Of a stretch of DNA of 8,989 nucleotides, positions 1 through 6,418 are shown one piece after another. The notes under the pieces are model-generated. The model searched no databases and was not told where the DNA came from. It was given only the letters and a program-made list of their open reading frames with translations. This DNA comes from Dehalococcoidales bacterium (lineage in GTDB: Bacteria; Chloroflexota; Dehalococcoidia; Dehalococcoidales; RBG-16-60-22), in contig JAOAEN010000037.1 of NCBI GenBank assembly GCA_026416775.1, positions 1 to 8,989 of the forward strand. The letters run 5' to 3'. A program made the position numbers and the translations under genes. Numbering within the stretch: the first letter of the stretch is position 1; every line of letters begins with the position of its first letter.

Positions 1-1
1 G

Positions 2-238
2 CTTGAAAGGGCCGATGTGGTCACCGGGGAAGTGATCATCTCCGTTGTACGCCGGGTAGCACCCGTGCTGGAAGGACGGGTCAAGATGGTTGAAGCCCTG
101 CCCTCGGGAGCGGCGGTGGCGGGTCTTGCCGGGCTCCGTCTCGGGCGTGGTGGGGGGGATGATGTCCTTGCGCTTGCCCCGCTCTATCTCAAGGAAGCCA
201 CGGTAAAGGCATTTACCAGGTACCATCCGTCACGTTAA
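2..238 (+). CDS. tsaB: TsaB, tRNA t6A biosynthesis scaffold protein (C-terminal part)
   Basis: Open frame entering from the left edge and ending at TAA 236-238; 78 residues are visible. The tail reads LALAPLYLKEATVKAF, matching the C-terminal 'P-x-YL-R/K' ending typical of TsaB (YeaZ). TsaB is a catalytically inactive ASKHA-fold paralogue of TsaD. It dimerises with TsaD and, with TsaE, supports transfer of the threonylcarbamoyl group to A37 of ANN-decoding tRNAs in the cytoplasm. The identification leans on its position directly before tsaD as well as the tail, because the N-terminal ASKHA motifs lie outside the window. No rimI gene sits between tsaB and tsaD, as it does in many bacteria. GTG 17 is an internal codon, not the start. 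Confidence 0.8.
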   Translation, partial: LERADVVTGEVIISVVRRVAPVLEGRVKMVEALPSGAAVAGLAGLRLGRGGGDDVLALAPLYLKEATVKAFTRYHPSR

Positions 239-247
239 GGGGGTCAT

Positions 248-1300
248 GTGCTGGTACTGGGAATCGAGTCTTCATGTGATGAAACGGCGGCGGCGCTGGT
301 GGAAGACGGCAGGACAGTGCTTTCCAGTGTCATCGCTTCACAGCTTGAGCTTCACCAGAAATACGGTGGCGTGGTTCCGGAGATCGCTGCCCGCCGTCAT
401 GCTGAGCTCATCGGCTACGTGGTCAGGGAGGCCCTTGATAAGGCGGGAAAATCGATCACGGATATTGATGCGGTCGCCGTAACGGCAAGGCAGGGGCTGG
501 TGGGCTGCCTCATGGTGGGGGTGGCGGCGGCGAAGACGATCGCCTACGCAAGGCAGTTGCCCTTGATCGGGGTGCACCATGTTGAAGGCCATGTCTTCGC
601 CAATCTCCTCGCCCATCCCGGGATAACCTTTCCTCATGTATGTCTCACCGTATCCGGCGGGCATAACATGCTGCTTTACGTCTCCCGCAGGTGCCATTAT
701 GAGGTCATGGGCACAACGCTTGATGATGCCGCCGGAGAAGCATTTGATAAGGTGGCAAAATTCCTCGGTATGGGGTTCCCCGGTGGCCCCGTTATTGACC
801 GCCTTGCCCGGCAGGGTAACCCACGTGCTTTCCAGCTCCCCCGCCCGATGCTGAAAGACGGCTCGTACGATTTCAGCTTCAGCGGGCTGAAGACGGCGGT
901 CGTCAATATGTTCCGTGAAAGGATAAACCGCGGGGAGAGCCTCCCGCTTGCCGATATTGCGGCAAGCTTTCAGGAAGCGGTGGTCGATGTGCTCGTCGGT
1001 AAGACCGTGCGGGCGGCGGAGGAAACCGGGGTCAGGGTGATCGGCGTTACCGGAGGCGTTTCGGCGAACTCACGCCTGCGTGAGGCTTTCCTTGAAGCGG
1101 CGGAAAGGAAGGGACTCAAAGTCTTCTTCCCGCCCCTTTCCCTCTGCACCGATAATGCAGCGATGATCGCCGCCGCCGGATATGCTAGGATGGAGGCGGG
1201 TGAAAGGGGTGACCTGAGCCTTTATGTTCTTTCCAGTGCATTGCTCGGGAGGAGATATGAAAGCGAAGGTGGTAAAAGGTGTCCCGCTGCCCCCGGATGA
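248..1300 (+). CDS. tsaD: TsaD, tRNA N6-adenosine threonylcarbamoyltransferase
   Basis: A 350-residue protein, slightly longer than the usual ~335-340. It transfers threonylcarbamoyl from threonylcarbamoyl-AMP to tRNA A37 (t6A), working with TsaB and TsaE. Visible landmarks: N-terminal GIESSCDET (residues 5-13), the metal-binding HHVEGH (110-115, with H111 and H115), SGGHN (136-140), the LDDAAGEAFDKVAK block (158-171), FSGLKTA (211-217), GGVSAN (269-274), and TDNAAM (301-306), whose Asp is the third metal ligand. The start is GTG 248, preceded by AAGGGGGTC at 238-246; the ATG at 246 is in another frame. The gene begins 9 nt after tsaB and its end overlaps tsaC by 44 nt. Oddity: the usually invariant GPGL motif reads RQGL (81-84). 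Identity is very secure. Confidence 0.96.
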   Translation: MLVLGIESSCDETAAALVEDGRTVLSSVIASQLELHQKYGGVVPEIAARRHAELIGYVVREALDKAGKSITDIDAVAVTARQGLVGCLMVGVAAAKTIAYARQLPLIGVHHVEGHVFANLLAHPGITFPHVCLTVSGGHNMLLYVSRRCHYEVMGTTLDDAAGEAFDKVAKFLGMGFPGGPVIDRLARQGNPRAFQLPRPMLKDGSYDFSFSGLKTAVVNMFRERINRGESLPLADIAASFQEAVVDVLVGKTVRAAEETGVRVIGVTGGVSANSRLREAFLEAAERKGLKVFFPPLSLCTDNAAMIAAAGYARMEAGERGDLSLYVLSSALLGRRYESEGGKRCPAAPG

Positions 1301-1928
1301 GGCTGTGCTTGAAGAGGCAGCAGCTTTGCTCCGAAAGGGGAGGGTGATTGCCTGCCCGACGGATACGGGGTATGCTTTTTCCGCCAATGCCCTGGACAGC
1401 CGTGCGGTTGCCCGTGTCTATAATCTCAAGGGGCGCACCTTCAGTAACCCGATCCATATCGCCGTAAGCTCGCTGGAAATGGCAGAGCGCTACGCCCATA
1501 TCACCGATGCTGCCCGCTTTCTTGCCCGCCGCTACCTTCCGGGTGCGCTCACGATCGTGCTGAAGAAAAAGGAAATTGTCCCTTCCATCCTTGTGGCGGG
1601 CCTGGACACGGTTGGCATCCGTATTCCGGACTGTAGAGTGGTCCTGCGTCTTGCCGAGATCTGCGATTTTCCTCTGACCGCAACGAGTGCTAACAGGAGC
1701 GGCAGCCCCAGCACCTATTCCGTGGAGGAAATCATTAGCCAGCTCGGTGATGATATCCGGGAGCTCGGCATGCTCCTTGACCAGGGTCCGATAAAAATAC
1801 GTGATGTCTCCACCATTGTTGATCTTACCGTAAGTCCCCCCCAGCTCATCCGTCAGGGGCGCATCGGCTGGCTTGAGATACGTGAGGCATTGCAACTTCA
1901 TTACCGCGAGAGACAGCAGAATTCGTGA
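1257..1928 (+). CDS. tsaC: L-threonylcarbamoyladenylate synthase, short Sua5/YwlC/TsaC type
   Basis: A 223-residue YrdC-fold protein without the extra Sua5 C-terminal domain. It makes threonylcarbamoyl-AMP from threonine, bicarbonate and ATP, the first step of t6A synthesis; TsaD uses the product. Seen: PTDTGYA (34-40, in place of the common PTETVYG), NLKGR (56-60) for the conserved K-x-R pair, LPGALT (94-99), TSANRSG (143-149) containing the S-x-N motif, STIVDL (185-190) and IRQGRI (198-203). I chose ATG 1257 because GGGAGGAG lies at 1247-1254 and the family's N-terminal region begins here. The in-frame ATG 1224 would add 11 residues with no ribosome site and no family similarity. The gene overlaps the 3' end of tsaD by 44 nt, suggesting coupled translation. 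The Pro that normally follows the K-x-R motif is replaced by Thr, a minor variation. Confidence 0.93.
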   Translation: MKAKVVKGVPLPPDEAVLEEAAALLRKGRVIACPTDTGYAFSANALDSRAVARVYNLKGRTFSNPIHIAVSSLEMAERYAHITDAARFLARRYLPGALTIVLKKKEIVPSILVAGLDTVGIRIPDCRVVLRLAEICDFPLTATSANRSGSPSTYSVEEIISQLGDDIRELGMLLDQGPIKIRDVSTIVDLTVSPPQLIRQGRIGWLEIREALQLHYRERQQNS

Positions 1929-1943
1929 TTCGGGAGGGATAAC

Positions 1944-2396
1944 TTGCGTGTTGCCATCGGTAATGACCACCGGGGATGTGAACTGAAAAATCACGTTATT
2001 GAGGCAGTCAGTGCTTCCGGGCATGCCTACCATGATTTTGGCTGCTATACCGATGAGGCGGTGGACTACCCGGATATCGCCGTTGCGGTGGCAAGGGCAG
2101 TCGCCCGCGGTGAATATGACCGGGGGATACTTATCTGCGGCACCGGGATCGGCATGTGTATTGCGGCAAACAAGGTGAGGGGCATCCGTGCCGCCCAGTG
2201 TTATGATGGCTTTACCGCCCGCCGTGCCCGTGCCCACAACGATGCCCAGATCTGCTGTCTTGCGGCGGAGACCAACCCGTCCCAGGTGGGCGTCATTGTT
2301 GAGAATTTCCTGAATACTGAGTTTGAGGGCGGCAGGCATATTGCTCGGGTGGAGAAAATAAAGCAGATAGAAGAAGAGGAATGCCGCGGCAGGTAG
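1944..2396 (+). CDS. rpiB: Ribose-5-phosphate isomerase B (RpiB/LacAB family)
   Basis: A 150-residue protein of normal family length that interconverts ribose-5-phosphate and ribulose-5-phosphate in the pentose phosphate pathway. Seen: N-terminal GNDHRG (6-11, usually GSDHAG), ICGTGIGMCIAANK (64-77) with the catalytic Cys65, AHNDAQ (97-102) with His98, and GGRHIARV (129-136) with the phosphate-contacting arginines. The start is TTG 1944, the only plausible one in frame, with GGGAGGG at 1932-1938 five bases upstream. It follows tsaC by 15 nt in the same operon. The sua5-rpiB pairing is also seen in Gram-positive bacteria (Bacillus ywlC and ywlF lie close together). Family members acting on allose, galactose or related sugar phosphates cannot be fully excluded, but the Cys65/His98 set fits RpiB. 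Confidence 0.94.
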   Translation: MRVAIGNDHRGCELKNHVIEAVSASGHAYHDFGCYTDEAVDYPDIAVAVARAVARGEYDRGILICGTGIGMCIAANKVRGIRAAQCYDGFTARRARAHNDAQICCLAAETNPSQVGVIVENFLNTEFEGGRHIARVEKIKQIEEEECRGR

Positions 2397-2414
2397 GTTT
2401 TTGTTCGTTTTTCC

Positions 2415-2444
2415 TTGACAATAAATAAGCGGGCATGTTATCTT
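2415..2444 (+). promoter_or_regulatory. Probable sigma70-type promoter of ilvDBNC
   Basis: A perfect -35 hexamer TTGACA at 2415-2420 is followed after 18 nt by TATCTT at 2439-2444 (or TTATCT at 2438-2443 with a 17-nt spacer). A T-rich tract lies just upstream (2398-2413). Transcription would start near 2450-2452, exactly where the leader hairpin begins, which supports the assignment. Not tested by transcript data. Confidence 0.6.
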
Positions 2445-2449
2445 TAGAT

Positions 2450-2496
2450 ACGGACTCAAAAGAGCCGCCGTGAGCAGTCCGTCTTAAGAGACGGCT
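2450..2496 (+). promoter_or_regulatory. ilvD leader: antiterminator hairpin with possible pseudoknot
   Basis: ACGGACT (2450-2456) is the exact reverse complement of AGTCCGT (2476-2482), giving a hairpin at the 5' end of the predicted transcript. Its 3' arm shares 2479-2482 with the 5' arm of the terminator stem, so the two structures exclude each other. In addition AGCCG (2463-2467), inside the hairpin loop, is complementary to CGGCT (2492-2496), which overlaps the terminator 3' arm. That would make an H-type pseudoknot that also blocks termination. The sensor is unknown: no T-box consensus and no Ile/Leu/Val-rich leader peptide is visible. It may be a small ligand- or protein-responsive element; this is inference from base pairing only. 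Confidence 0.5.
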
Positions 2497-2504
2497 ATTT
2501 TTTT
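2479..2504 (+). terminator. Intrinsic terminator/attenuator ahead of ilvD
   Basis: Inverted repeat CCGTCT (2479-2484) and AGACGG (2489-2494) with a TAAG loop, followed by CTA and seven T's (2498-2504). It sits between the promoter and the ilvD ribosome site, so it would interrupt ilvD transcription rather than end rpiB transcription alone. The stem is only 6 bp, so termination is probably partial or conditional. It could also serve as the end of the upstream tsaB-rpiB operon. Confidence 0.6.
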
Positions 2505-2524
2505 AATTAACCAAGGATAAGACG

Positions 2525-4180
2525 ATGAGAAGCGATGCCGTGAAAAAGGGAGTGGAGCGGGCACCGCACCGGTCGTTGCTCCATGCGCTCGGGCTTTCCC
2601 GCCGCGATCTGGGAAGACCGTTTATCGGTATTGTCAACAGCTTTACCGACGTTGTTCCCGGGCACCTGCATCTGCGTGAGATTGCCGCCGTGGTGAAGGA
2701 GGGCGTGCGCGCGGCAGGTGGCGTGCCCTTTGAGTTCAATACCATCGCCATCTGCGACGGCATCGCCATGAACCATGCGGGCATGAAATATAGCCTGCCC
2801 AGCCGTGAGCTTATCGCCGACGCCGTGGAGACCATGGTGGAAGCCCATGCCTTTGACGGTCTCGTGTTCATCCCGAACTGTGACAAGATTATCCCCGGCA
2901 TGCTCATGGCCGCGGTGCGGCTAAATATTCCGGCAATCTTTGTCAGCGGCGGGCCCATGCTTGCCGGGCGGATGGGAAATGAGAAAATTGATGTGAACAC
3001 GGTCTTTGAGGCAGTGGGGGCGGTGACGGGTGGCAGGATGACGGAAGAAGAGCTTTCGCGGGTTGAACAGCTTGCCTGCCCGGGCTGCGGGAGCTGCGCT
3101 GGTATGTTCACGGCAAATACCATGAACTGCCTTACCGAAGCCCTCGGTATGGGGCTGCCGGGTAACGGGACCATCCCCGCTGTGGAGGCGCGCCGGCGTG
3201 TTCTGGCAAGGCAGGCGGGGGAACAGATCATGCAGCTGCTTGAGAGGGACATCCGCCCGCGCCAGATAGTTACCGCTGATGCCATCTTCAACGCGTTTAC
3301 GGTGGATATGGCGCTCGGGGGGAGTACCAACTCGGTGCTGCATGTCATGGCAATCGCCCATGAAGCCGGGGTCGATTTCAGGCTTTCGATGATAAATGAG
3401 ATCAGCCAGCGTACCCCTTATCTTTGCAAGATCCGTCCCAGCGGCCCGCACCATATTGAGGATCTTGACCGGGCGGGTGGTATCCCCGCGGTGATGGGTG
3501 AGCTTCGCGGGCTGCTGAGGCTTAACGCTGTTACCGTTACCGGAAGGACAGTCGGGGAGAATCTCTCCGGGGTGAAAACGCTTGATCAGGATGTTATCCG
3601 CAGTGTGAAGACCGCCCATGCCTCGACTGGCGGACTTGCCATTCTCTTTGGTAACCTTGCCCCGGAAGGCGCGGTGGTGAAGAAGGCGGCGGTTGCCCCG
3701 GAGATGATGGTGCATCGCGGCCCGGCACGGGTCTTTGACTCCGAGGAGGATGCGACAAAAGCCATCATGGGCGGGAGGATAAAGCCCGGAGATGTGCTTG
3801 TTATCCGCTATGAGGGGCCGAAGGGTGGGCCGGGTATGCGTGAAATGCTCACGCCGACCTCGCTCATCACCGGGGCTGGTCTGGATAAGGAGGTTGCCCT
3901 GATTACCGACGGGCGCTTCTCCGGTGCCACACGCGGGGCATCCATCGGGCATGTTTCTCCCGAGGCGGCTGCCCGCGGTCCCATCGCCGCCATCAGGGAT
4001 GGCGATATCATCAAAATTGATATTCCGGCAAACCGGCTCGATGTGGAGCTTTCGGACGAGGAAATAAAATCGCGGCTTAGCCGGCTACCTGCCTTTGAAC
4101 CACGGGTCAAATCGGGTTACCTGCGCCGTTATATTGAGAGGGTAACCTCGGCAAGTACCGGTGCCGTGTTTACGGACTAG
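2525..4180 (+). CDS. ilvD: Dihydroxyacid dehydratase (IlvD)
   Basis: A 551-residue iron-sulfur lyase, normal for the shorter bacterial form. It converts 2,3-dihydroxyisovalerate to 2-ketoisovalerate and 2,3-dihydroxy-3-methylvalerate to 2-keto-3-methylvalerate. Seen: [10 protein letters not shown] (38-47), [14 protein letters not shown] (71-84), SRELIAD (93-99), [11 protein letters not shown] (116-126, cluster Cys119 and the Lys that is carbamylated in this family), [19 protein letters not shown] (185-203, cluster Cys191), GGSTN (about 265), [11 protein letters not shown] and [11 protein letters not shown] near residues 425-480 with the catalytic serine of the FSG motif, ending in the usual SAxxGAV. 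The VPGH motif has Gly where [2Fe-2S] family members carry a third Cys, as in E. coli-type enzymes. ATG 2525 is preceded by AAGGA at 2513-2517. First gene of the ilv operon; ilvB follows after 10 nt. Confidence 0.97.
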   Translation: MRSDAVKKGVERAPHRSLLHALGLSRRDLGRPFIGIVNSFTDVVPGHLHLREIAAVVKEGVRAAGGVPFEFNTIAICDGIAMNHAGMKYSLPSRELIADAVETMVEAHAFDGLVFIPNCDKIIPGMLMAAVRLNIPAIFVSGGPMLAGRMGNEKIDVNTVFEAVGAVTGGRMTEEELSRVEQLACPGCGSCAGMFTANTMNCLTEALGMGLPGNGTIPAVEARRRVLARQAGEQIMQLLERDIRPRQIVTADAIFNAFTVDMALGGSTNSVLHVMAIAHEAGVDFRLSMINEISQRTPYLCKIRPSGPHHIEDLDRAGGIPAVMGELRGLLRLNAVTVTGRTVGENLSGVKTLDQDVIRSVKTAHASTGGLAILFGNLAPEGAVVKKAAVAPEMMVHRGPARVFDSEEDATKAIMGGRIKPGDVLVIRYEGPKGGPGMREMLTPTSLITGAGLDKEVALITDGRFSGATRGASIGHVSPEAAARGPIAAIRDGDIIKIDIPANRLDVELSDEEIKSRLSRLPAFEPRVKSGYLRRYIERVTSASTGAVFTD

Positions 4181-4190
4181 AGGAATTCCG

Positions 4191-5900
4191 ATGAAGAAGA
4201 CTGGTGCGCAAATAATCTGTGAAAGTCTCCTGGCAGAAGGCGTTGAGGTCCTTTTCGGGCTTCCCGGCGGCTCAATTCTGCCTTTTTACGATACGCTTTC
4301 CCAGTACCCACAGCTAAGACATATCCTTGTGCGCCACGAGCAGTGTGCCGCCCATGCCGCTGATGCCTACGCGCGGGTCACAGGTAAGGTGGGTGTTTGC
4401 GTGGCAACCTCAGGCCCCGGGGCGACCAACCTCGTTACCGGGATTGCCAATGCCCATCTTGACTCGGTGCCGATCGTTGCCATCACGGGGCAGGTGGCGC
4501 GCCCCTTTATCGGCAAGGACGCCTTCCAGGAGATTGATATTACCGGCATCACCCTGCCCATTACAAAGCACAGCTATCTGGTGCATGATGCTGCCGAGCT
4601 TGCCTCCATCATCAAGGAGGCATTCTACATTGCGCGCAGTGGTCGTCCCGGACCGGTGCTTATCGATGTTCCTCGTGATGTCCAGCTTGAGCAGGTGGAA
4701 TACGTGCCCCCGGGCGAGGTGAACCTGCCGGGTTACAAGGTACCCACCCGCGGGCATCCCACCCAGCTTAAGAATGCCGCGCGGCTGATCAATGAAGCGC
4801 AGCGCCCACTGATCATCGCCGGGCACGGGGTGATCATCTCCGGGGCAAGCGAGGAACTGAAAAAACTTGCCGAGACTGCCCAGGTCCCAGTGATCACAAC
4901 CCTGCTCGGTCTCGGAGGGTTTCCGGGCAATCACGTGCTTAACTACGGCATGGCGGGCATGCACGGCACCGGCTATGCCAACAGGGCGATTGACAATGCC
5001 GACCTTATCGTGGCGATCGGCATCAGGTTTGATGACAGGCTCACCGGGAAGATCAGTGCCTTTGCTCCACATGCCAAGATCATTCACATTGACCTTGACC
5101 CCGCCGAGATCGGCAAGAACGTTCGGGTGGATGTGCCCATTGTCGGCGACGTGAAAGTGGTGCTGGAGGCAATGCTCGAGATGATTGAGCCGCGGGAGCA
5201 CCTTGAGTGGCTGCGGCAGCTTGAAGACTGGCGCCGCCAGCACCCGATTGAGCCGGCACGGGAAGGCAGCGGGCTTCTACCCCAGTACGTGATCCGGCAG
5301 ATTTACGAGGCTACCGGCGGGGATGCGATCATCGTGACCGGCGTGGGACAGCACCAGATGTGGACCGCCCAGCATTATGTCTTTCATGAGCCGGGCACCT
5401 TTGTTTCTTCGGGCGGGCTGGGAACGATGGGTTTCGGGCTTCCGGCGGCGATGGGGGCGAAGGTCGGCAGACCGGACAGGACAGTCTGGCTCATTGATGG
5501 TGATGGAAGTTTCCAGATGACCATCCAGGAGCTGGCGACGCTGGTGCAGGACAAGATCGCGATCAAGATTGCCATCATGAACAACGGCTACCTCGGCATG
5601 GTGCGGCAGTGGCAGGAGCTTTTCCATGGTAAAAGGTATATTGCCACACCTTTATCCTGCCCGGATTTTGTCAAGGTTGCCGAGGCCTACTGTATTCCCG
5701 GGCTCCGGGTGACCCGGCGTGAGGAGGTCAGCGGGGCAATTGCTCAGGCGATGGCTTACCACGGGCCTTTCCTGATCAGCTTTGCGGTTGAGCCGGAGGA
5801 AAACGTGTTCCCGATGGTGCCGCCGGGGGCATCGGTTGCCGAGTTCATTGAGCATCCCCAGAAAGAGGTATCGGTATGGCCACGACAAAACACACCCTAG
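4191..5900 (+). CDS. ilvB: Acetohydroxyacid synthase large (catalytic) subunit
   Basis: A 569-residue ThDP- and FAD-dependent enzyme that condenses two pyruvates to acetolactate, or pyruvate and 2-ketobutyrate to acetohydroxybutyrate, the first common step of branched-chain synthesis. Three ThDP-fold domains are visible. The N-terminal PYR domain has FGLPGGSI and RHEQCAAHAADAYAR (48-62, catalytic Glu50). The middle FAD-binding domain includes GKDAFQE and RFDDRLTG. The C-terminal PP domain has the ThDP motif GDGSF(x)M...NNGYLGMVRQWQ. The Trp in MVRQWQ is typical of true AHAS. The start is ATG 4191, with AGAGGAA at 4179-4185 upstream; the GTG at 4161 lies inside ilvD and would add 10 residues unrelated to the family. 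The 3' end overlaps ilvN by 25 nt. Confidence 0.96.
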   Translation: MKKTGAQIICESLLAEGVEVLFGLPGGSILPFYDTLSQYPQLRHILVRHEQCAAHAADAYARVTGKVGVCVATSGPGATNLVTGIANAHLDSVPIVAITGQVARPFIGKDAFQEIDITGITLPITKHSYLVHDAAELASIIKEAFYIARSGRPGPVLIDVPRDVQLEQVEYVPPGEVNLPGYKVPTRGHPTQLKNAARLINEAQRPLIIAGHGVIISGASEELKKLAETAQVPVITTLLGLGGFPGNHVLNYGMAGMHGTGYANRAIDNADLIVAIGIRFDDRLTGKISAFAPHAKIIHIDLDPAEIGKNVRVDVPIVGDVKVVLEAMLEMIEPREHLEWLRQLEDWRRQHPIEPAREGSGLLPQYVIRQIYEATGGDAIIVTGVGQHQMWTAQHYVFHEPGTFVSSGGLGTMGFGLPAAMGAKVGRPDRTVWLIDGDGSFQMTIQELATLVQDKIAIKIAIMNNGYLGMVRQWQELFHGKRYIATPLSCPDFVKVAEAYCIPGLRVTRREEVSGAIAQAMAYHGPFLISFAVEPEENVFPMVPPGASVAEFIEHPQKEVSVWPRQNTP

Positions 5901-6406
5901 TTGCGATCGTGCGTGATAGACCGGGTGTGCTCAACCGCATGGTGAGCCTTTTCCGCCGCCGCGGTTTTAATATTGACAGCATTGTCGTCGGGCACAGCGA
6001 GGAACCGGAGATGTCACGGGTCACCATCGTGGTCAACGGGTCGGCAGCGATGGTGGAGCAGGTGAGGAAGCAGCTTGATAAGCTGGTTGATGTTGTCCGT
6101 ATCTCGGATATCACCGGAGAGAACATTACCGTGCGGGAGCTGGCGCTTGTGAAGGTGAAGGCAAGTTCGGGGACTCGCAGCGAGATCCTTGAGATTGCTG
6201 ATATCTTCCGGGCAAACATTGTTGACGTTGCCTCTGACTCGCTGACAATTGAAGTTACCGGTGATGAGGATAAGATTGATTCCATGCTCAAGCTGCTGCG
6301 GAGCTATGGGATCAAGGAGATTGCCCGCACCGGACGTGTGGCAATGGTGCGCGGTACCATCAGGGTGCCTTCTCAGGTAGAGGGACGGAAAAAGCGGATG
6401 ATCTAG
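5876..6406 (+). CDS. ilvN: Acetohydroxyacid synthase small (regulatory) subunit
   Basis: A 176-residue ACT-domain protein that activates IlvB and normally confers feedback inhibition by valine. Residues about 5-77 form the ACT domain (HTLVAIVRDRPGVLNRMVSL, then RGFNIDSIVVG). Residues about 80-160 are the C-terminal small-subunit domain (RELALVKVKA, DIFRANIVDVASDSL, IEVTGDEDKID, YGIKEIARTGRVAM). Length matches the IlvN/IlvH family, with a short basic tail. The start is ATG 5876, inside the last 25 nt of ilvB, with AGAGGT at 5864-5869. This overlap suggests translational coupling and balanced subunit amounts. Could equally be named ilvH; the two names mark isozymes, not different functions. Confidence 0.95.
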   Translation: MATTKHTLVAIVRDRPGVLNRMVSLFRRRGFNIDSIVVGHSEEPEMSRVTIVVNGSAAMVEQVRKQLDKLVDVVRISDITGENITVRELALVKVKASSGTRSEILEIADIFRANIVDVASDSLTIEVTGDEDKIDSMLKLLRSYGIKEIARTGRVAMVRGTIRVPSQVEGRKKRMI

Positions 6407-6418
6407 AAGGGGGTCTCT

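Noticed and set aside
246..482. ATG 246 as a gene start
   Set aside because: This frame (78 codons) is a shadow of tsaD; the real TsaD frame begins at the overlapping GTG 248 and shows GIESSCDET immediately.
2382..2406. Palindrome TGCCGCGGCA followed by T's at the end of rpiB as a terminator
   Set aside because: The palindrome leaves almost no loop and lies partly in the rpiB coding sequence; the T tract is seven bases away. The hairpin at 2479-2504 is a better candidate.
1185..2459. A 424-codon open frame on the minus strand opposite tsaD, tsaC and rpiB
   Set aside because: It runs antisense to three securely identified genes, resembles no family I know, and is explained by GC-rich codon use that avoids TTA, CTA and TCA on the coding strand. 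The long minus-strand frames at 2503-3348, 2921-3952, 4410-5243 and 6599-7645 are rejected for the same reason.
2435..2473. A 12-codon ORF (MLSLDTDSKEPP) in the ilvD control region as a possible leader peptide
   Set aside because: Its ATG lies upstream of or within the -10 box, it has no ribosome site, and only two Leu codons with no Ile or Val. It does not look like a branched-chain leader peptide.
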